Source of the DNA: Priestia iocasae
GTDB lineage: Bacteria > Bacillota > Bacilli > Bacillales > Bacillaceae_H
DNA length: 64,000 nucleotides
Direction: 5' to 3'
Assembly: GCF_016909075.1 (NCBI RefSeq)
Contig: NZ_JAFBFC010000009.1
Coordinates: forward strand, 20,508-84,507
Positions 54,226 through 62,833 of this stretch are shown one piece after another. The position numbers and the translations under genes are program-made. How positions within the stretch are numbered: position 1 is the stretch's first letter; the number at the start of each line of letters is the position of its first letter. The notes beneath the pieces are model-generated. The model searched no databases and was not told the origin of the DNA. It saw only the letters and a list, made by a program, of their open reading frames with translations.

Positions 54226-54325
54226 TTTGTAATAGAAATAATTTTTATCGTTATCGAAGAACAATGAGAAAAATAGTTAATGATCATAAGTAAGCAAAGT
54301 GAATGTTATTTTACTATAAAAGGAA

Positions 54326-54340
54326 TTATAATCATTACGA
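54326..54340 (+). promoter_or_regulatory. Hybrid Zur/PerR-like box upstream of ytmP
   Basis: TTATAATCATTACGA matches the Zur box and the PerR box equally well (12 of 14 defined positions each): the left half is PerR-like, the right half is Zur-like. It contains a TATAAT that could be the -10 of the ytmP promoter. Which regulator, if any, uses it cannot be decided from sequence. Confidence 0.45.
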
Positions 54341-54412
54341 AAAGGCATAGCCCTCCTATTTCTTTGAACATCTCAAAGAAGTATAAATGAAGCATTCAAA
54401 TTTTTAAATGAA

Positions 54413-55234
54413 ATGTGTGTGTTGAAATTGAAGGTGAATTGGTTGGAACATATATTGGGAAGTGAATGGGAAATCATTCCTGCAGGTGGAGCAACAGGAG
54501 ATGCTTACTTTGCAAAGTTTAAAGATCGTAGACTTTTCTTAAAGCGCAACTCTTCTCCATTTTTAGCCGTGTTATCTGCAGAAGGGATTGTTCCTAAGCT
54601 TGTCTGGACAAGGCGGATGGAAAATGGAGACGTCATTACGGCTCAGCATTGGCTTAATGGTCGAGAGTTAAAGCCAGTAGATATGAATAGTGAAAAAGTC
54701 ACTCAGTTATTAAGCAAAATCCATCATTCTAAAGAGCTATTAGGTATGTTAAAGCGACTTGGTAAAACTCCCTTATTACCAGAACAAGTATTAACAGACA
54801 TTTATACGCAAGTGGATAAAACAATGATTTCTCATCCTACGATTCAAAAAAGCATTCGCTATTTGCAAAAAGAATTACCTTATATTCGTACGGATCGTTA
54901 CGTTGTTTGTCATTGTGATGTCAACCATAATAATTGGCTATTAGGAGAAGATGAGCAACTTTATTTGATTGATTGGGATGGAGCGATGATTGCAGATCCA
55001 GCTATTGATATTGGTCTACTGCTTTATTGGTATATTCGTCCGTCTGAATGGGAGAAATGGTTAAAGGATTACGGAGTGGAATTAACAGAAAGTCTAGAAA
55101 GGCGAATGAAGTGGTACGTCGTCAGTCAAACCATTTTATTAATTCATTGGTATCGTACGAAAAAAGAGGAAGAGGAAATGAAGCAATGGGAGGATTATTT
55201 AAGTCAATTAATCAATAAAATCCATCCCGAATGA
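54413..55234 (+). CDS. ytmP: Aminoglycoside/choline kinase-like phosphotransferase YtmP
   Basis: A 273-residue protein of the APH/choline-kinase fold. The catalytic loop is VCHCDVNHNNWL (Asp and Asn) and the metal-binding motif is LIDWDGAMIADP. The N-terminal nucleotide-binding lobe starts at PAGGATGDAYFAKF. The substrate is unknown. The start is uncertain: ATG 54413 lacks a ribosome-binding site, and GTG 54434 (giving MNWLEH) or TTG 54443 after AAGGTG are alternatives. Confidence 0.85.
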   Translation: MCVLKLKVNWLEHILGSEWEIIPAGGATGDAYFAKFKDRRLFLKRNSSPFLAVLSAEGIVPKLVWTRRMENGDVITAQHWLNGRELKPVDMNSEKVTQLLSKIHHSKELLGMLKRLGKTPLLPEQVLTDIYTQVDKTMISHPTIQKSIRYLQKELPYIRTDRYVVCHCDVNHNNWLLGEDEQLYLIDWDGAMIADPAIDIGLLLYWYIRPSEWEKWLKDYGVELTESLERRMKWYVVSQTILLIHWYRTKKEEEEMKQWEDYLSQLINKIHPE

Positions 55235-55249
55235 TTCATTTCCCTGTAC

Positions 55250-55528
55250 TCATGATAAAGTTGTTAATTCACTTACCCACTGAGATAAATTTTGTTGATT
55301 TGTTTGGATATGCTGATCTAAATGTTGACAATTTTTAGCTGCTTGTGTGTATTCGTATACGTGTTGCAGTGTACTTGTCATTTGTTCACTTTGAAAGCCT
55401 GTTGCAAGCATTGACTTGATAAGTCTTTCTACTTGTTCACATTCCGCTACTGTTCCACAACAATCACTTTGATGATTCGATAAAATATCTTTTAGCATGT
55501 CCATTTGATTTTGATAACTCAAAGGCAT
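55250..55528 (-). CDS. ytzH: YtzH-like protein
   Basis: A 92-residue helical protein beginning MPLSYQNQMDMLKDILSNHQ with the conserved SDCCGTVAECEQ segment (three cysteines near residues 22-29). It matches YtzH of B. subtilis in sequence pattern and in lying between ytmP and trmB. The function is unknown. ATG 55528 is used; an upstream TTG at 55546 overlaps the GAAAGGATG ribosome-binding site. Confidence 0.88.
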   Translation of the reverse strand: MPLSYQNQMDMLKDILSNHQSDCCGTVAECEQVERLIKSMLATGFQSEQMTSTLQHVYEYTQAAKNCQHLDQHIQTNQQNLSQWVSELTTLS

Positions 55529-55669
55529 AAGGCCACATCCTTTCAAATGTCATGTTCTTATCTTTTTCTTTGTAAATACAATTATTCATATTGAGCGTCG
55601 GTTAATTGTAACCGGCTTTTCGTTTTTACTTTTATAAAAGGAAATCACTAATTAAAATGAGGTGTCAAC

Positions 55670-56308
55670 ATGCGATTACGTAATAAACCAGGAGCGCAAG
55701 AGAGGTTGGACTCTTATCCGCAGTATATCATTGCAAATCCAGCAGAATATAAAGGCAAATGGCAGGAAGTGTTTGAGAATGATCACCCTATTCATATTGA
55801 GGTTGGAACAGGAAAAGGCCAATTTTTAGTAGGGATGGCAAAGCAAAATCCTCATATTAATTATATCGGAATTGAGCTATACAAAAGTGTGATTGTAAGC
55901 GCCCTAGACAAATTGATTGAAGAAGATTTACCAAACCTTCGTTTATTAAATGTTGATGCAAGCGAGCTAGGAGATTATTTCGCTAAGGGCGATGTAAGTC
56001 AAGTCTATTTGAATTTCTCAGATCCATGGCCAAAAGTTCGACATGCAAAGCGTCGTTTAACTTATAAAACGTTTTTAAAGCTTTATGAAGACTTATTGAT
56101 TAATCAAGGAGAAATTCACTTTAAAACGGATAACCAAGGACTGTTTGAATATTCATTGACAAGTTTTTCTGAGTATGGAATGTTACTAAAGTATGTGAGC
56201 TTAGACTTACACAATAGCGACTTTGAAGGAAATGTCATGACTGAGTATGAAGAGAGATTTTCTCGAAAAGGACAACGCATTTATCGTTGTGAAGCCAAAT
56301 ATCAGTAA
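55670..56308 (+). CDS. trmB: tRNA (guanine-N7-)-methyltransferase TrmB
   Basis: A 212-residue SAM-dependent methyltransferase that forms m7G46 in tRNA. The SAM-binding motif is [17 protein letters not shown] (near residue 43) and the family signature is [17 protein letters not shown] (near residue 115). The start is ATG 55670. It ends ahead of a strong terminator. Confidence 0.96.
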   Translation: MRLRNKPGAQERLDSYPQYIIANPAEYKGKWQEVFENDHPIHIEVGTGKGQFLVGMAKQNPHINYIGIELYKSVIVSALDKLIEEDLPNLRLLNVDASELGDYFAKGDVSQVYLNFSDPWPKVRHAKRRLTYKTFLKLYEDLLINQGEIHFKTDNQGLFEYSLTSFSEYGMLLKYVSLDLHNSDFEGNVMTEYEERFSRKGQRIYRCEAKYQ

Positions 56309-56333
56309 TTACTCCTTAAACTGACAGGAAGAG

Positions 56334-56380
56334 GCTGAGTTTAAATGGTCAGTAAATGACCATTTAAACTCAGCTTTTTT
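56334..56380 (+). terminator. Terminator of trmB, GAGGCTGAGT family
   Basis: GCTGAGTTTAAATGGTCA pairs perfectly with its complement around a five-base loop and is followed by TTTTTT. The preceding GAG gives the same GAGGCTGAGT start as the hairpins at 34463 and 47922. Confidence 0.9.
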
Positions 56381-56494
56381 ACATTCTTTTTTTCGTCATG
56401 AATACATATCAAAGATGAAGTAGTAGATGAAAAATTTTGAATTTTTCAATTAATAGATGTTAAAATAAACATAACACAAGTGGGGGTGAATGAA

Positions 56495-57337
56495 TTGGAA
56501 GCGTTAATGATAGGTAAAATAACATTAACTTGGCTGCAAGGTGGAGAAAACAATCTAGATGGTGGGGCCATGTTTGGCGTTGTGCCAAAGGCATTGTGGT
56601 CAAAAAAGTATGATGTGAATGAGAAGAATCAAATTAGGTTAAGAGCAGATCCTATTTTAATTCAAACCGGTGGTAAAAACATTTTAATTGAATCGGGTCT
56701 TGGAAAAGGAAAGTTAACAGAGAAACAAAAGCGTAATTTCGGTGTAAACGAAGAGTCTTCAGTGGACGAATCTCTAAATAAATTGGGATTAACATCATTA
56801 GATATTGATATCATTCTCATGACTCACATGCACTTTGATCATGCTTCGGGATTAACAACAATCGAAGGTGGACGCGTTGTATCAGCGTTTAAAAATGCCA
56901 AAATTATTGTAACAGATGTAGAATGGGAAGAAATGAGAAATCCTAACATTCGCTCCAAAAACACGTATTGGAAAGAAAACTGGGAAGCAATTGCTAAGCA
57001 AGTTGTTCCTTTTACTGGTGAGATACAAGTAGTAGATGGCGTTAAGATGTATCATACAGGAGGACATAGCGATGGACATGCAGTCGTTGTTATCGAAAGT
57101 GATGGAGAAACGTTAGTCCATATGGGAGACCTTCTTCCAACACATGCCCATCAAAATGTACTTTGGGTGATGGCGTATGATGATTATCCTATGACCTCTA
57201 TTGAACAAAAGCAAACATGGTTATCATTTGCGATGAAACAAGGAGCTTGGTTGAGCTTTTATCATGATGCAATCTATCGTGCGTTGAAATGGAACCATTC
57301 AGGAGAAATAACTGAGCAGTTAACGATTAAGAAATAA
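56495..57337 (+). CDS. ytnP: Metallo-beta-lactamase fold hydrolase YtnP (lactonase-like)
   Basis: A 280-residue MBL-fold enzyme with the dinuclear zinc motif THMHFDHA (near residue 107), a third histidine in [10 protein letters not shown], and an aspartate in [10 protein letters not shown]. YtnP of B. subtilis is described as a quorum-quenching lactonase that interferes with Streptomyces signalling. The start is TTG 56495, six bases after GGGGGTGA, which gives the family N-terminus (M)EALMIG; a GTG at 56480 is less likely. Confidence 0.92.
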   Translation: MEALMIGKITLTWLQGGENNLDGGAMFGVVPKALWSKKYDVNEKNQIRLRADPILIQTGGKNILIESGLGKGKLTEKQKRNFGVNEESSVDESLNKLGLTSLDIDIILMTHMHFDHASGLTTIEGGRVVSAFKNAKIIVTDVEWEEMRNPNIRSKNTYWKENWEAIAKQVVPFTGEIQVVDGVKMYHTGGHSDGHAVVVIESDGETLVHMGDLLPTHAHQNVLWVMAYDDYPMTSIEQKQTWLSFAMKQGAWLSFYHDAIYRALKWNHSGEITEQLTIKK

Positions 57338-57632
57338 GTTTTAAATCAATAATAGCACCGCTTGCTTTATCAACAAAAAACTCATAATGTTCTTGTTGGT
57401 TGTCAACTGTACGAATGATTCCACCGTTATAGCCTTCAAATGTTAGACCTTGAGCTTGATGAAGCTTAGAAGACGTTTGAATCCAGGAACCGTCAATCGA
57501 TCCATTCCTTTTAAATGCTTGTTTGACTAATTGAAGAGCTTCGGTCGATGATAATGATGATTTGTTTTTTTGAATCATGTAAGCGCTAGCAAATCCAAGT
57601 GCGAATCCTGTAGCAACGTGCGTCCATTTCAT
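57327..57632 (-). CDS. ytzB: PepSY-domain small secreted or membrane-anchored protein YtzB
   Basis: A 101-residue protein with an N-terminal hydrophobic segment ([18 protein letters not shown]) and one PepSY domain (about residues 30-100; [13 protein letters not shown] and [16 protein letters not shown]). PepSY domains are often inhibitory or regulatory modules outside the membrane. AAAAAGGAGAG precedes the ATG. The 3' end overlaps that of ytnP by 11 bases on the opposite strand. Confidence 0.87.
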   Translation of the reverse strand: MKWTHVATGFALGFASAYMIQKNKSSLSSTEALQLVKQAFKRNGSIDGSWIQTSSKLHQAQGLTFEGYNGGIIRTVDNQQEHYEFFVDKASGAIIDLKLIS

Positions 57633-57797
57633 GTTTATTACTCTCCTTTTTATCTCATCATAGTTTTATTCTTATAAAGAAAGTATACAAAATTATAGAG
57701 CCTTTGTTAAGTAAGAGCATCTATCTGTCTGAATAGTGGAAAGCATTTTATATTTTAGATAAAATGTAAAAAGATACATACATAAAGGAGAGTTCAA

Positions 57798-58871
57798 ATG
57801 AATCAAGAAACATTAACGCTGTTTAAAACGTTAACCGAGCTTCCAGGAGCACCTGGAAATGAACATCAAGTTCGCGCTTTTATGCGTTCACAATTAGAGC
57901 CGCATGCAGATGAAATGATTCAAGATGGTTTAGGAAGTATATTCGGTGTAAAGTATGGAGATAAAACTGGGCCTAAAATTATGGTTGCTGGTCATATGGA
58001 TGAAGTAGGATTCATGGTGACGGCGGTTACTGACAAGGGAATGCTTCGTTTTCAGCCATTAGGTGGTTGGTGGAGTCAAGTGTTATTAGCACAGCGTGTT
58101 CAAGTCATTACGAACAAAGGGCCAGTCGTAGGAGTGATCGCTTCTATCCCTCCTCATTTATTAGAGGATGCACAACGTAATAAGCCAATGGATATTAAGA
58201 ACATGTTAATCGATGTAGGTGCGGATAGCAAAGAAGAAGTAAAAGAAATGGGCATCAAGCCAGGAGATCAGATTGTTCCTGTTTGCTTATTTACACCGAT
58301 GGCTAATGAGAAGAAGATTATGGCAAAAGCGTGGGATAATCGCTATGGATGTGGGCTAGCTGTCGAGCTGTTAAAAGAAACAAAAGATGACAAGCTTCCT
58401 AACATTCTTTACTCAGGTGCTACGGTTCAAGAAGAAGTAGGATTACGTGGAGCACAATCTGCAGCTAATATGATTAACCCTGACCTTTTCTATGCATTAG
58501 ATGCAAGTCCAGCTAACGATATGTCAGGAGATAAACATGCATTTGGTCAGTTAGGAAAAGGAGCATTGCTACGAATCTTAGATCGCTCAATGGTCACTCA
58601 TCGTGGTATGAGAGAATTTGTACTTGATACAGCAGAAACGCATAGCATTCCGTATCAATATTTTGTATCACAAGGTGGAACAGATGCTGGTCGTGTTCAT
58701 ACATCTAATCAAGGAGTTCCATCTGCGGTGGTTGGTATTTGCTCGCGCTATATTCATACACATGCTTCTATTATTCACATTGATGATTATGCAGCTGCAA
58801 AAGAATTGTTGATTAAATTAGTAAAGGCATCTGATCAAACAACGGTTAATACAATTAAACAAAATGTTTAA
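57798..58871 (+). CDS. ytoP: M42 family glutamyl aminopeptidase (YtoP)
   Basis: A 357-residue cobalt/zinc aminopeptidase of family M42. Metal-site motifs are [12 protein letters not shown] (His), [10 protein letters not shown] (bridging Asp), the general base in QEEVGLRGA, and [11 protein letters not shown]. These enzymes form dodecameric tetrahedra that degrade short peptides in the cytosol. AAAGGAGAG precedes the ATG. Confidence 0.94.
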   Translation: MNQETLTLFKTLTELPGAPGNEHQVRAFMRSQLEPHADEMIQDGLGSIFGVKYGDKTGPKIMVAGHMDEVGFMVTAVTDKGMLRFQPLGGWWSQVLLAQRVQVITNKGPVVGVIASIPPHLLEDAQRNKPMDIKNMLIDVGADSKEEVKEMGIKPGDQIVPVCLFTPMANEKKIMAKAWDNRYGCGLAVELLKETKDDKLPNILYSGATVQEEVGLRGAQSAANMINPDLFYALDASPANDMSGDKHAFGQLGKGALLRILDRSMVTHRGMREFVLDTAETHSIPYQYFVSQGGTDAGRVHTSNQGVPSAVVGICSRYIHTHASIIHIDDYAAAKELLIKLVKASDQTTVNTIKQNV

Positions 58872-58922
58872 TAAAGAGTTGTTATAGGTTCCATGTCACG
58901 GTTTAATCCTTTATACTTATAT

Positions 58923-58960
58923 AGAAATCGTCCTTCTATTTACAGAAAAGGGCGATTTCT
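58923..58960 (+). terminator. Probable terminator of ytoP
   Basis: AGAAATCGTCC pairs with GGGCGATTTCT (one G-U) around a 16-base loop. The T-run after it is broken by G. Confidence 0.65.
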
Positions 58961-59032
58961 TGTTGTTCATCTGTTTAATAAAGTATGTAGGAGAAGTCAT
59001 AAAGAAATGTGATTAAAAAGGAGAAAATCTCT

Positions 59033-59560
59033 ATGAGAATTGGAATTGGGACGACAAACCCTACAAAAGTAAATGCGGTAGAACAAGCTATACGTACAGA
59101 GGGAGCTTCTTTTTGGCCAGTAAAAGTAGACTCAGGTGTGTCTGCTCAACCTTTCTCAGATGATGAAACAATAAAAGGGGCTATTAATCGAGCTGAAGCA
59201 GCACGTCAAGCAGGAAATGCGCATATAGGAATTGGCCTAGAAGGTGGAGTAGTAGAAACACATGATGGACTTTTTCTTTGTAACTGGGGTGCTCTCGTTA
59301 GTTCTAGTATTAAAAAGCCTATTATCGCAGGTGGTGCGCGAATCTTATTGCCAGCCGAGATTGCTGAAGCATTGCAAAAAGAGGGCGTTGAACTAGCGCA
59401 AGTGATGGACAGCTATACAAAGAAAATGAATGTTCGGCAGAAAGAAGGCGCCATTGGTATCTTTACAAATGGTCAGGTGAATCGAACGAAAATGTTTACT
59501 CATATTGTTGAAATGCTATATGGACAATATCAATTTCAAAGCAAGCAAAACGAGTCTTAG
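59033..59560 (+). CDS. DUF84/YjjX-like inosine/xanthosine triphosphatase
   Basis: A 175-residue protein of the DUF84 family. The fold begins RIGIGTTNPTKVNAVEQAI and has the conserved SDDETIKGAINRAEAA and IGLEGGVV segments. E. coli YjjX in this family removes ITP and XTP, so nucleotide-pool cleaning is likely. ATG 59033 follows AAAAGGAGAAAA; a frame beginning at 59009 would include that site. Confidence 0.88.
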   Translation: MRIGIGTTNPTKVNAVEQAIRTEGASFWPVKVDSGVSAQPFSDDETIKGAINRAEAARQAGNAHIGIGLEGGVVETHDGLFLCNWGALVSSSIKKPIIAGGARILLPAEIAEALQKEGVELAQVMDSYTKKMNVRQKEGAIGIFTNGQVNRTKMFTHIVEMLYGQYQFQSKQNES

Positions 59561-59648
59561 AAGTTATGAAGGTTATGAATGATTTTAAAATGGTTATGAT
59601 AAAAAAGAACTTATAAGTATGGAAAATTTAATTGTAAAGGTGAACAAG

Positions 59649-60665
59649 ATGAAACAATTTTTACATAGAAAAGGTGTGACTTTATCTTCTAAAGTTTACT
59701 TTGTTGAAGGGCTTACATACATGGCCCTTGGTCTTTTTTCTTCCCTTATTATCGGACTTATTGTTAAAACAATTGGCGAGCAGTTAGGCTTTACACTCTT
59801 TGTAGAGTTGGGGCAGTTAAGTATGAGTTTAATGGGGCCAGCAATTGGTGCTGCAGTCGCATATGGACTAAAAGCTCCACCCCTTGTTTTATTTGCGACG
59901 ATTGTTAGTGGTGCAGCAGGCGCATCATTAGGAGGACCAGCTGGAAGTTTTATTGCAGCTTTAGTAGCGACAGAGGTAGGAAAGCTTGTTAGTAAAGAAA
60001 CGAAAGTAGACATTATTGTCACGCCGTTTGTAACGATTCTATCAGGTTATTTAGTAGCCATTTCATTAGGTCCACTTATTAATATATTTATGACGTCAAT
60101 TGGTGAAGTCATTATGTGGGCAACCGAGCAACAACCTTTTATTATGGGAATTATTATTGCAACACTGATGGGGCTTGCTTTGACCGCTCCTATTTCAAGT
60201 GCTGCAATTGCACTTATGTTAAATTTAGAAGGAGTTGCAGCAGGCGCAGCAACGGTAGGTTGTTGTGCACAAATGATAGGCTTTGCAGTAAGTAGTTATC
60301 GTGAAAACGGTGTAGGAGGATTAGTAGCCATTGGTGCTGGTACATCTATGTTACAAGTACCTAATATTATAAAAAATCCAGTTATACTTATTCCACCGAC
60401 CGTTGCAGGTATGATACTTGCACCGATAGCAACAGTATGGTTTGATATGAGTAACAATGCTGCGGGTGCTGGTATGGGAACAAGTGGCTTTGTTGGACAA
60501 ATTATGACATTTACGACGATGGGCTTTTCAATGTCGATCTTACTAAAAGTAGTAGTACTTCACTTTGTAGGACCAGCCGTTATAAGCCTAGGTGTGTCAG
60601 AGTGGATGCGAAAAAATAATTGGATCAAAAAAGGTGATCTAAAGATTGAATTAGGAGGAAAATAA
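59649..60665 (+). CDS. PTS EIIC_2-type membrane protein
   Basis: A 338-residue polytopic protein rich in Gly and Ala with about eight to ten hydrophobic segments, consistent with the PTS_EIIC_2 family. GPAIGAAVAYGLKAPPLVLF and SAAIALMLNLEGVAAGAATVG are characteristic. No EIIA or EIIB partner is nearby and no phosphorylation histidine can be assigned, so sugar transport by a full PTS is not assured. ATG 59649 follows AAAGGTGA. The next gene begins one base after its stop, so it may be co-transcribed with ytpPQR. Confidence 0.8.
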   Translation: MKQFLHRKGVTLSSKVYFVEGLTYMALGLFSSLIIGLIVKTIGEQLGFTLFVELGQLSMSLMGPAIGAAVAYGLKAPPLVLFATIVSGAAGASLGGPAGSFIAALVATEVGKLVSKETKVDIIVTPFVTILSGYLVAISLGPLINIFMTSIGEVIMWATEQQPFIMGIIIATLMGLALTAPISSAAIALMLNLEGVAAGAATVGCCAQMIGFAVSSYRENGVGGLVAIGAGTSMLQVPNIIKNPVILIPPTVAGMILAPIATVWFDMSNNAAGAGMGTSGFVGQIMTFTTMGFSMSILLKVVVLHFVGPAVISLGVSEWMRKNNWIKKGDLKIELGGK

Positions 60666-60666
60666 G

Positions 60667-60984
60667 ATGAAAAAGTTAGAAACGATTGAACAATATAAAG
60701 AAGTGATTCAAAGTGGCAAGCATATTATGATGTTCTCAGCAGATTGGTGTCCAGATTGTCGTGTGATCGAACCAATTTTACCAGAAGTCATGGAAGAGCA
60801 TGCTGAATACACGTTTTATTATGTAGATCGCGACAAATTTATTGATCTATGTATAGAGTTAGATGTGTTTGGTATTCCAAGCTTTATTGCTTACAAAGAC
60901 GGAGAAGAAATTGGTCGATATGTAAACAAAGAGCGTAAAACGAAAGAACAAATTAATGAATTTTTAAATGGTTTATCGAAGTAA
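60667..60984 (+). CDS. ytpP: Thioredoxin-like protein YtpP
   Basis: A 105-residue thioredoxin-fold protein with a CPDC redox motif in MMFSADWCPDCRVIEP (near residue 28) and the cis-proline loop FGIPSFIAY. The motif departs from the CGPC of thioredoxin. YtpP of B. subtilis is a bacilliredoxin-like or thioredoxin-like oxidoreductase of undefined specificity. TTAGGAGGAAAATAAG overlaps the end of the preceding gene as its ribosome-binding site. Confidence 0.9.
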   Translation: MKKLETIEQYKEVIQSGKHIMMFSADWCPDCRVIEPILPEVMEEHAEYTFYYVDRDKFIDLCIELDVFGIPSFIAYKDGEEIGRYVNKERKTKEQINEFLNGLSK

Positions 60985-61023
60985 GAAGATAAAGGACTTT
61001 TACCAAAGGAGGCGTCTAGTGAT

Positions 61024-61845
61024 TTGAAGATGAATAGTCAAAAAATGAGAAAAATGTTGCAAGAACGTCTCGATGATGAAAATTGGTCTTTTACCTATGA
61101 TCGAGAAAAAGATACATTAAGGGTCGAACATAAACAAACGAAAAAAGGATTGAATGTTTCGATCCCTGGCTTAATTGGAAAATGGGAAGAAAAAAAGGAA
61201 GCAGCTCTTGATGAGATGATATATTATATAAGAGAAGCTCTCCAAGTGATGAATGAACAGCAACAATTAACAGGGCAAGAAAAGCGGATTTATCCAGTTA
61301 TTCGCTCTACATCTTTTCCGACCAAAACAAATGATGAACGAAATCTTATTTTTGATGAACATACTGCTGAAACGCGAATTTATTATGCACTAGATTTAGG
61401 TAATACATATCGTTTAATTGATGAAGAGTGGCTAAAAAAAGAGGAGCTTTCTTTTGAAGCTATTCGTGAAATGGCAGCATTTAATCTTCGTTCTCTTTCG
61501 GTTTCCGTCAAAAAAGATACAGTTGCCGGGAGTGTCTTTTATTTTGTGAATAGCAACGATGGATATGATGCAAGTCGCATTTTAAATGAATCCTTCTTAA
61601 AAAAGATGGAAGAGGATATACAAGGTACAATGGCTGTAGCCGTACCTCATCAAGACGTCTTAATTATTGCAGATATTCAAAATGAGACAGGCTATGATGT
61701 TTTAGCGCAAATGACAATGAGCTTCTTTGCGAGTGGTCGTGTGCCAATTACAGCATTGTCTTTTTTATATGAGCATAACGAATTAGAGCCAATCTTTATT
61801 CTCGGAAAAAATCGTAAACATGAACAAGGAAGGGATAAAAAATGA
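61024..61845 (+). CDS. ytpQ: DUF1444 family protein YtpQ
   Basis: A 273-residue soluble protein of the DUF1444 family. It opens with (M)[20 protein letters not shown] and has [14 protein letters not shown] and [21 protein letters not shown] in the core. No activity is established. The start is most likely TTG 61024, 11 bases after AAAGGAGG; ATG 61030 would be 17 bases away. The stop overlaps the ytpR start by four bases. Confidence 0.87.
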   Translation: MKMNSQKMRKMLQERLDDENWSFTYDREKDTLRVEHKQTKKGLNVSIPGLIGKWEEKKEAALDEMIYYIREALQVMNEQQQLTGQEKRIYPVIRSTSFPTKTNDERNLIFDEHTAETRIYYALDLGNTYRLIDEEWLKKEELSFEAIREMAAFNLRSLSVSVKKDTVAGSVFYFVNSNDGYDASRILNESFLKKMEEDIQGTMAVAVPHQDVLIIADIQNETGYDVLAQMTMSFFASGRVPITALSFLYEHNELEPIFILGKNRKHEQGRDKK

Positions 61846-62450
61846 ACATTTTTTACAACAAACAAGGCATCGGCGATACATTAATTGTAGCCATCAAAGA
61901 CACTAATAAAGAAAACAAAACGTTTGAGCGTAACGGTGACGTAGCACGTGTTTTTGATAAAGAAACAAACGAAACAGTAGGCTATAATATCTTTCATTTA
62001 TCACAACATATGAGCATTGAAGGGAACGGCCTAATCGATGTAACAGAGGAACTTGTGGCACAAGTTAATGCTATCATCGAAGCGAGCGGATTTTCAGAAG
62101 TAATTGAAGTTGATTTGTCACCAAAGTTCGTTGTAGGATTTGTAAAAGAAAGAGAAAAGCATCCTAATGCAGACAAATTAAGTATTTGTACAGTAGATGT
62201 GGGGACTGAAACACTTCAGATTGTATGTGGAGCTCCAAATGTAGAAGCTAATCAAAAAGTAGTCGTAGCAAAAGTTGGTGCTGTTATGCCAAGCGGTCTT
62301 GTTATTAAAGATGCTGAGCTGCGTGGTGTTGCTTCTTCAGGAATGATTTGTTCGGCAAAAGAATTAGATTTACCGGACGCTCCTCAAGAAAAAGGAATCT
62401 TAGTTTTACCAGATGATTATGAAGTAGGAAGTTCATTCTTTCAAAAATAA
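61842..62450 (+). CDS. ytpR: tRNA-binding domain protein YtpR
   Basis: A 202-residue protein with an N-terminal DUF4479 region (residues 1-90) and a C-terminal EMAP-type tRNA-binding OB fold (about 95-200), where [20 protein letters not shown] and [14 protein letters not shown] are typical. Similar folds are found in the PheT N-terminus and in Trbp111. It is the last gene of the ytpPQR group. Confidence 0.92.
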   Translation: MNIFYNKQGIGDTLIVAIKDTNKENKTFERNGDVARVFDKETNETVGYNIFHLSQHMSIEGNGLIDVTEELVAQVNAIIEASGFSEVIEVDLSPKFVVGFVKEREKHPNADKLSICTVDVGTETLQIVCGAPNVEANQKVVVAKVGAVMPSGLVIKDAELRGVASSGMICSAKELDLPDAPQEKGILVLPDDYEVGSSFFQK

Positions 62451-62833
62451 GAACTAGTCCATTTGAAATGATTTCGTTTACATGTACATTTCAAGCATTA
62501 CATTTCACCGAAATCAATTGCATCTTCTTGTGAAAATTTGATAAAATAACAAACCACTAGTATATATACTAGTGGTTTTTGGATTATAATCATACGATGT
62601 ATAGTTATTCTGTATATAAACTTGTGGATGGATTGTTGCATGTAGAGAAGATAGTTGAAAACTAACAACATACACATAAACATGGATTTTAAATATTGCT
62701 TTTGCTATTAGCTATTTCTTACAGTTTTGGATTATATAGAACGGGTTAAAGAATAAATGGTAAAATGAAGTGAACAAAGAACAAAGATTTACACATATGT
62801 GTAAAAAATGGACAAATAGAAAGAGTGATAACG
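62451..62833. other. Intergenic region upstream of sftA with a terminator hairpin
   Basis: The interval of about 380 bases contains a perfect hairpin at 62551-62578 (AAACCACTAGTA with TACTAGTGGTTT, then a T-run), the likely terminator of the ytpPQR transcript. The remainder is AT-rich with no gene. The sftA start at 62834 has a weak AAAGAGTGAT ribosome-binding site. Confidence 0.7.

Noticed and set aside
62498..62683. Short minus-strand frame in the gap before sftA
   Set aside because: It spans a clear terminator hairpin, has no ribosome-binding site and no recognisable features.
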